Of a DNA stretch of 64,000 bases, positions 62,281-64,000 are shown in pieces. Within the stretch, counting starts at the first letter, position 1, and every line of letters starts with the position of its first letter. The position numbers were made by a program, and so were the translations under genes. The stretch covers positions 1 to 64,000 of the forward strand of contig DLGE01000008.1 of NCBI GenBank assembly GCA_002482535.1. Reading direction: 5' to 3'. The DNA is from Peptococcaceae bacterium UBA7702 (GTDB taxonomy: Bacteria; Bacillota; Dehalobacteriia; UBA7702). The notes below the pieces were generated by a model. The model was not told the DNA's origin. It did not search any database and saw nothing but the letters and a program-made list of their open reading frames with translations.

Positions 62281-63393
62281 ATGAAAAAAAATGAAGAAAT
62301 GCTTGAAGAATCCGTGCTGACCCCGGAAGACACCGCGCCGGACGTGGCAGTCAAAAAAGCAAAAAGTACGAAAAACGGGAAGAAAAAGAAGTCCAAAAAA
62401 TCAAAAAAGAAGAAAAAACTTTTTACCGGTGTCTTTATTGTATTGCTCGTCTGTTTCGTCGTGGTTTTCGGCTGGATCGGCTATGTCAGCGCCTATATCT
62501 ATCCGATGCTTTTCGGCAGCTATGGGGATGAAGACAAAGCCCCCATCACGGAAGAGCAGAAGGCCGCCTTCGAAAGCGGCCAGATCGCGGTCTTGATGAT
62601 GGGCTCCGATCGCCGGGAAAATTGGAGTACAAGCCGTTCTGATACGTTGATGGTGGCCTTTGTTGATCTTGATAAAAACGAAGTGCGCTTGTTGAGTATC
62701 CCAAGGGATACTTATATCACGATTCCCACCAGCGGTGAAAAGACGAAAATTAACGCGGCCTATGCTTACGGCGGGGTCGATTTGACCAAACAAACCTTGG
62801 CGTCGAATTTCGGCATTGATATTGATTATTATCTTGACGTCGACTTTCAGGGTTTTGCCGATGTGATTGACGCCCTCGGCGGCATTACCGTCAATGTGCC
62901 CATGGATATGCATTATAGCGCCGAAGGCATCGATCTAAAAGCCGGCGTCCAGAAACTCGACGGCAACGAAGCGCTACAGTTTGTACGTTTCCGCAGCGAC
63001 GGACAGGGGGATCTCGGCCGCATCGATCGCCAGCAGGCCTTCCTGGTGGTGTTAAAAGAGGAACTGTTCAGCGCCGGCACCTTATTGAAAATTCCCGATA
63101 TTTCTTCGGCGGTGATGAGCAATATGGATACCGACTTCACCGGCACACAGATGCTGCAAATATTGCTTGATTTGAAAAACGGATTCGATCTTGAAACGTA
63201 TCAACCCGAAGGCCCGGCGGAATATAAAGACGGGATCAGCTACGTCTTTATCAATGATACCGGTCAGAAACTGATCGACGCGCTGTCGTCCTTCGGTGAG
63301 ATTCCCAGCGATATTCAGGCGACCACCGACAAACTTGATCTCAATGCGCAGGGAACTTCAGCGGCGGCGGAAAATACAACAGAAGGAGAGTAA
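62281..63393 (+). CDS. LytR-CpsA-Psr family phosphotransferase
   Basis: The 370-residue protein has a Lys-rich cytoplasmic start (about 25-47), one membrane helix (about 48-70) and an extracytoplasmic LCP domain (about 100-300). The conserved acid and Arg residues are in MMGSDRRENWSTSRSDT, SIPRDTYI and VRFRSDGQGDLGRIDRQQ. LCP enzymes attach wall polymers to peptidoglycan. ATG 62281 follows AAGAGA; a GTG 27 bases upstream is possible. The next gene starts 4 bases later. Confidence 0.92.
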   Translation: MKKNEEMLEESVLTPEDTAPDVAVKKAKSTKNGKKKKSKKSKKKKKLFTGVFIVLLVCFVVVFGWIGYVSAYIYPMLFGSYGDEDKAPITEEQKAAFESGQIAVLMMGSDRRENWSTSRSDTLMVAFVDLDKNEVRLLSIPRDTYITIPTSGEKTKINAAYAYGGVDLTKQTLASNFGIDIDYYLDVDFQGFADVIDALGGITVNVPMDMHYSAEGIDLKAGVQKLDGNEALQFVRFRSDGQGDLGRIDRQQAFLVVLKEELFSAGTLLKIPDISSAVMSNMDTDFTGTQMLQILLDLKNGFDLETYQPEGPAEYKDGISYVFINDTGQKLIDALSSFGEIPSDIQATTDKLDLNAQGTSAAAENTTEGE

Positions 63394-63397
63394 CTTT

Positions 63398-64000
63398 GTG
63401 AAGCCAGCGGAAATGCGGATCTTGGGACTGAAAGTGAATAAGGTGACCATGGAGGAAACCCTGGCCTTTATCGACGAAGCATTAAGGAAAGACGGTCTTA
63501 CCCAGGTGATCACGTTAAACGCGGAAATTGCTTACGGCGCCTACGGCGATGAGGAACTGACAGCCCTCATCAACAACGCCGATTTGGTGACCGCCGATGG
63601 CTCCGGCATTCTTTGGGCCGCCCCTCAATACGGTGAAATCATCGGCGAGCGCGTCTGCGGCATTGATTTACTGACGGAACTGCTACAGAAATATAACGAC
63701 GGCAGCTACGGCTTCTATTTTCTTGGCGCTAAACCGGAAGTCGCATCCCTGGCGGCGGCAAAAATACGGCAAACCTATCCCCATTTACAATTCTGCGGTT
63801 ATCACCACGGCTATTTCGGCAAGGAAAACAGTGAAGATATGGCCGCCATCATCGCCAAAAGCGGCGCTGATATCCTCATTGTGGCCATGGGCGCGCCGTT
63901 TCAGGATCTCTGGATCGCGACATATGGTGAAGATTGCAACGTGAAGGTCGGTATTGGCGTCGGCGGCAGCCTGGACATCCTCGCCGGTGTGGCCAAGCGG
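63398..64000 (+). CDS. WecG/TagA/CpsF glycosyltransferase (partial, C-terminus off window)
   Basis: 201 codons are seen from GTG 63398 (after AAGGAGAG). The family signature is clear: VITLNAEIAYGAY, DLVTADGSGILWA, GIDLLTELL, and LIVAMGAPFQDLWI with VGIGVGGSLDILAG. Such enzymes add N-acetylmannosamine to a lipid-linked sugar in teichoic acid or capsule synthesis. The pairing with the LCP gene supports wall-polymer assembly. Confidence 0.9.
   Translation, partial: MKPAEMRILGLKVNKVTMEETLAFIDEALRKDGLTQVITLNAEIAYGAYGDEELTALINNADLVTADGSGILWAAPQYGEIIGERVCGIDLLTELLQKYNDGSYGFYFLGAKPEVASLAAAKIRQTYPHLQFCGYHHGYFGKENSEDMAAIIAKSGADILIVAMGAPFQDLWIATYGEDCNVKVGIGVGGSLDILAGVAKR

Overview
The window looks like chromosomal DNA of an anaerobic, endospore-forming clostridial Firmicute with mid-range GC. 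It carries sporulation and spore-coat genes (yabG, yabP, yabQ, a LysM coat-type protein, a CotS-type kinase), a ctsR-mcsA-mcsB-clpC operon, radA-disA, strong Shine-Dalgarno sites and Rho-independent terminators. There are no phage genes, insertion sequences, CRISPR arrays, tRNA or rRNA genes that I could recognise. Genus and species cannot be told from the sequence.

Layout. 1-5 kb: a partial secreted LysM protein, yabG, rsmA, and a split purine end-pathway pair (stand-alone AICAR formyltransferase plus PurO-type IMP cyclohydrolase). 5-11 kb: a methylamine or betaine island with a BCCT transporter, a TSUP-family permease, a PucR-type regulator and a divergent mttB. The mttB gene has an in-frame amber codon exactly where trimethylamine methyltransferases carry pyrrolysine. 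11-18 kb: surface lipoproteins, an aldo/keto reductase, mntP, a HAD phosphatase and an actinobacterial-type IHF. 18-24 kb: a cell-wall locus with an unknown two-TM protein, an unknown cytoplasmic protein, an FHA-FtsW/RodA fusion and a class B PBP, resembling the actinobacterial fhaB-rodA-pbpA arrangement. 24-43 kb: housekeeping genes (CtsR regulon, radA, disA, PIN-TRAM, ispF, a corrinoid-activase-type ASKHA protein, rmuC, gltX) and yabP-yabQ-divIC-ppx. 43-50 kb: a GGGtGRT/NifU-like pair behind a fluoride riboswitch, spore-coat genes, deoC-cdd. 50-54 kb: a second MttB-family gene without pyrrolysine, with TetR and GntR regulators. 54-64 kb: UPF0210 and ACT proteins, ileS, asparaginase, a solute-binding lipoprotein, an amidohydrolase, an LCP protein and a truncated WecG/TagA glycosyltransferase.

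Genes that may work together: the pyrrolysine MttB, the second MttB-like protein and the ferredoxin-ASKHA protein at 36.3 kb all fit corrinoid-dependent methyl transfer, although no corrinoid protein, no pyl genes and no second methyltransferase lie in the window. Only 2 of 57 complete genes whose stops I read end in TAG, which fits a lineage that decodes TAG as pyrrolysine.

Non-coding signals that stand out: a shared motif beside both the mttB and TSUP/BCCT promoters; two tandem homologous RNA-like elements with compensatory stem changes between gltX and yabP; three copies of a roughly 150-230 bp dispersed repeat bounded by paired hairpins; a run of seven hairpins between gntR and tetR; and a repeated 10-mer at the gntR promoter.
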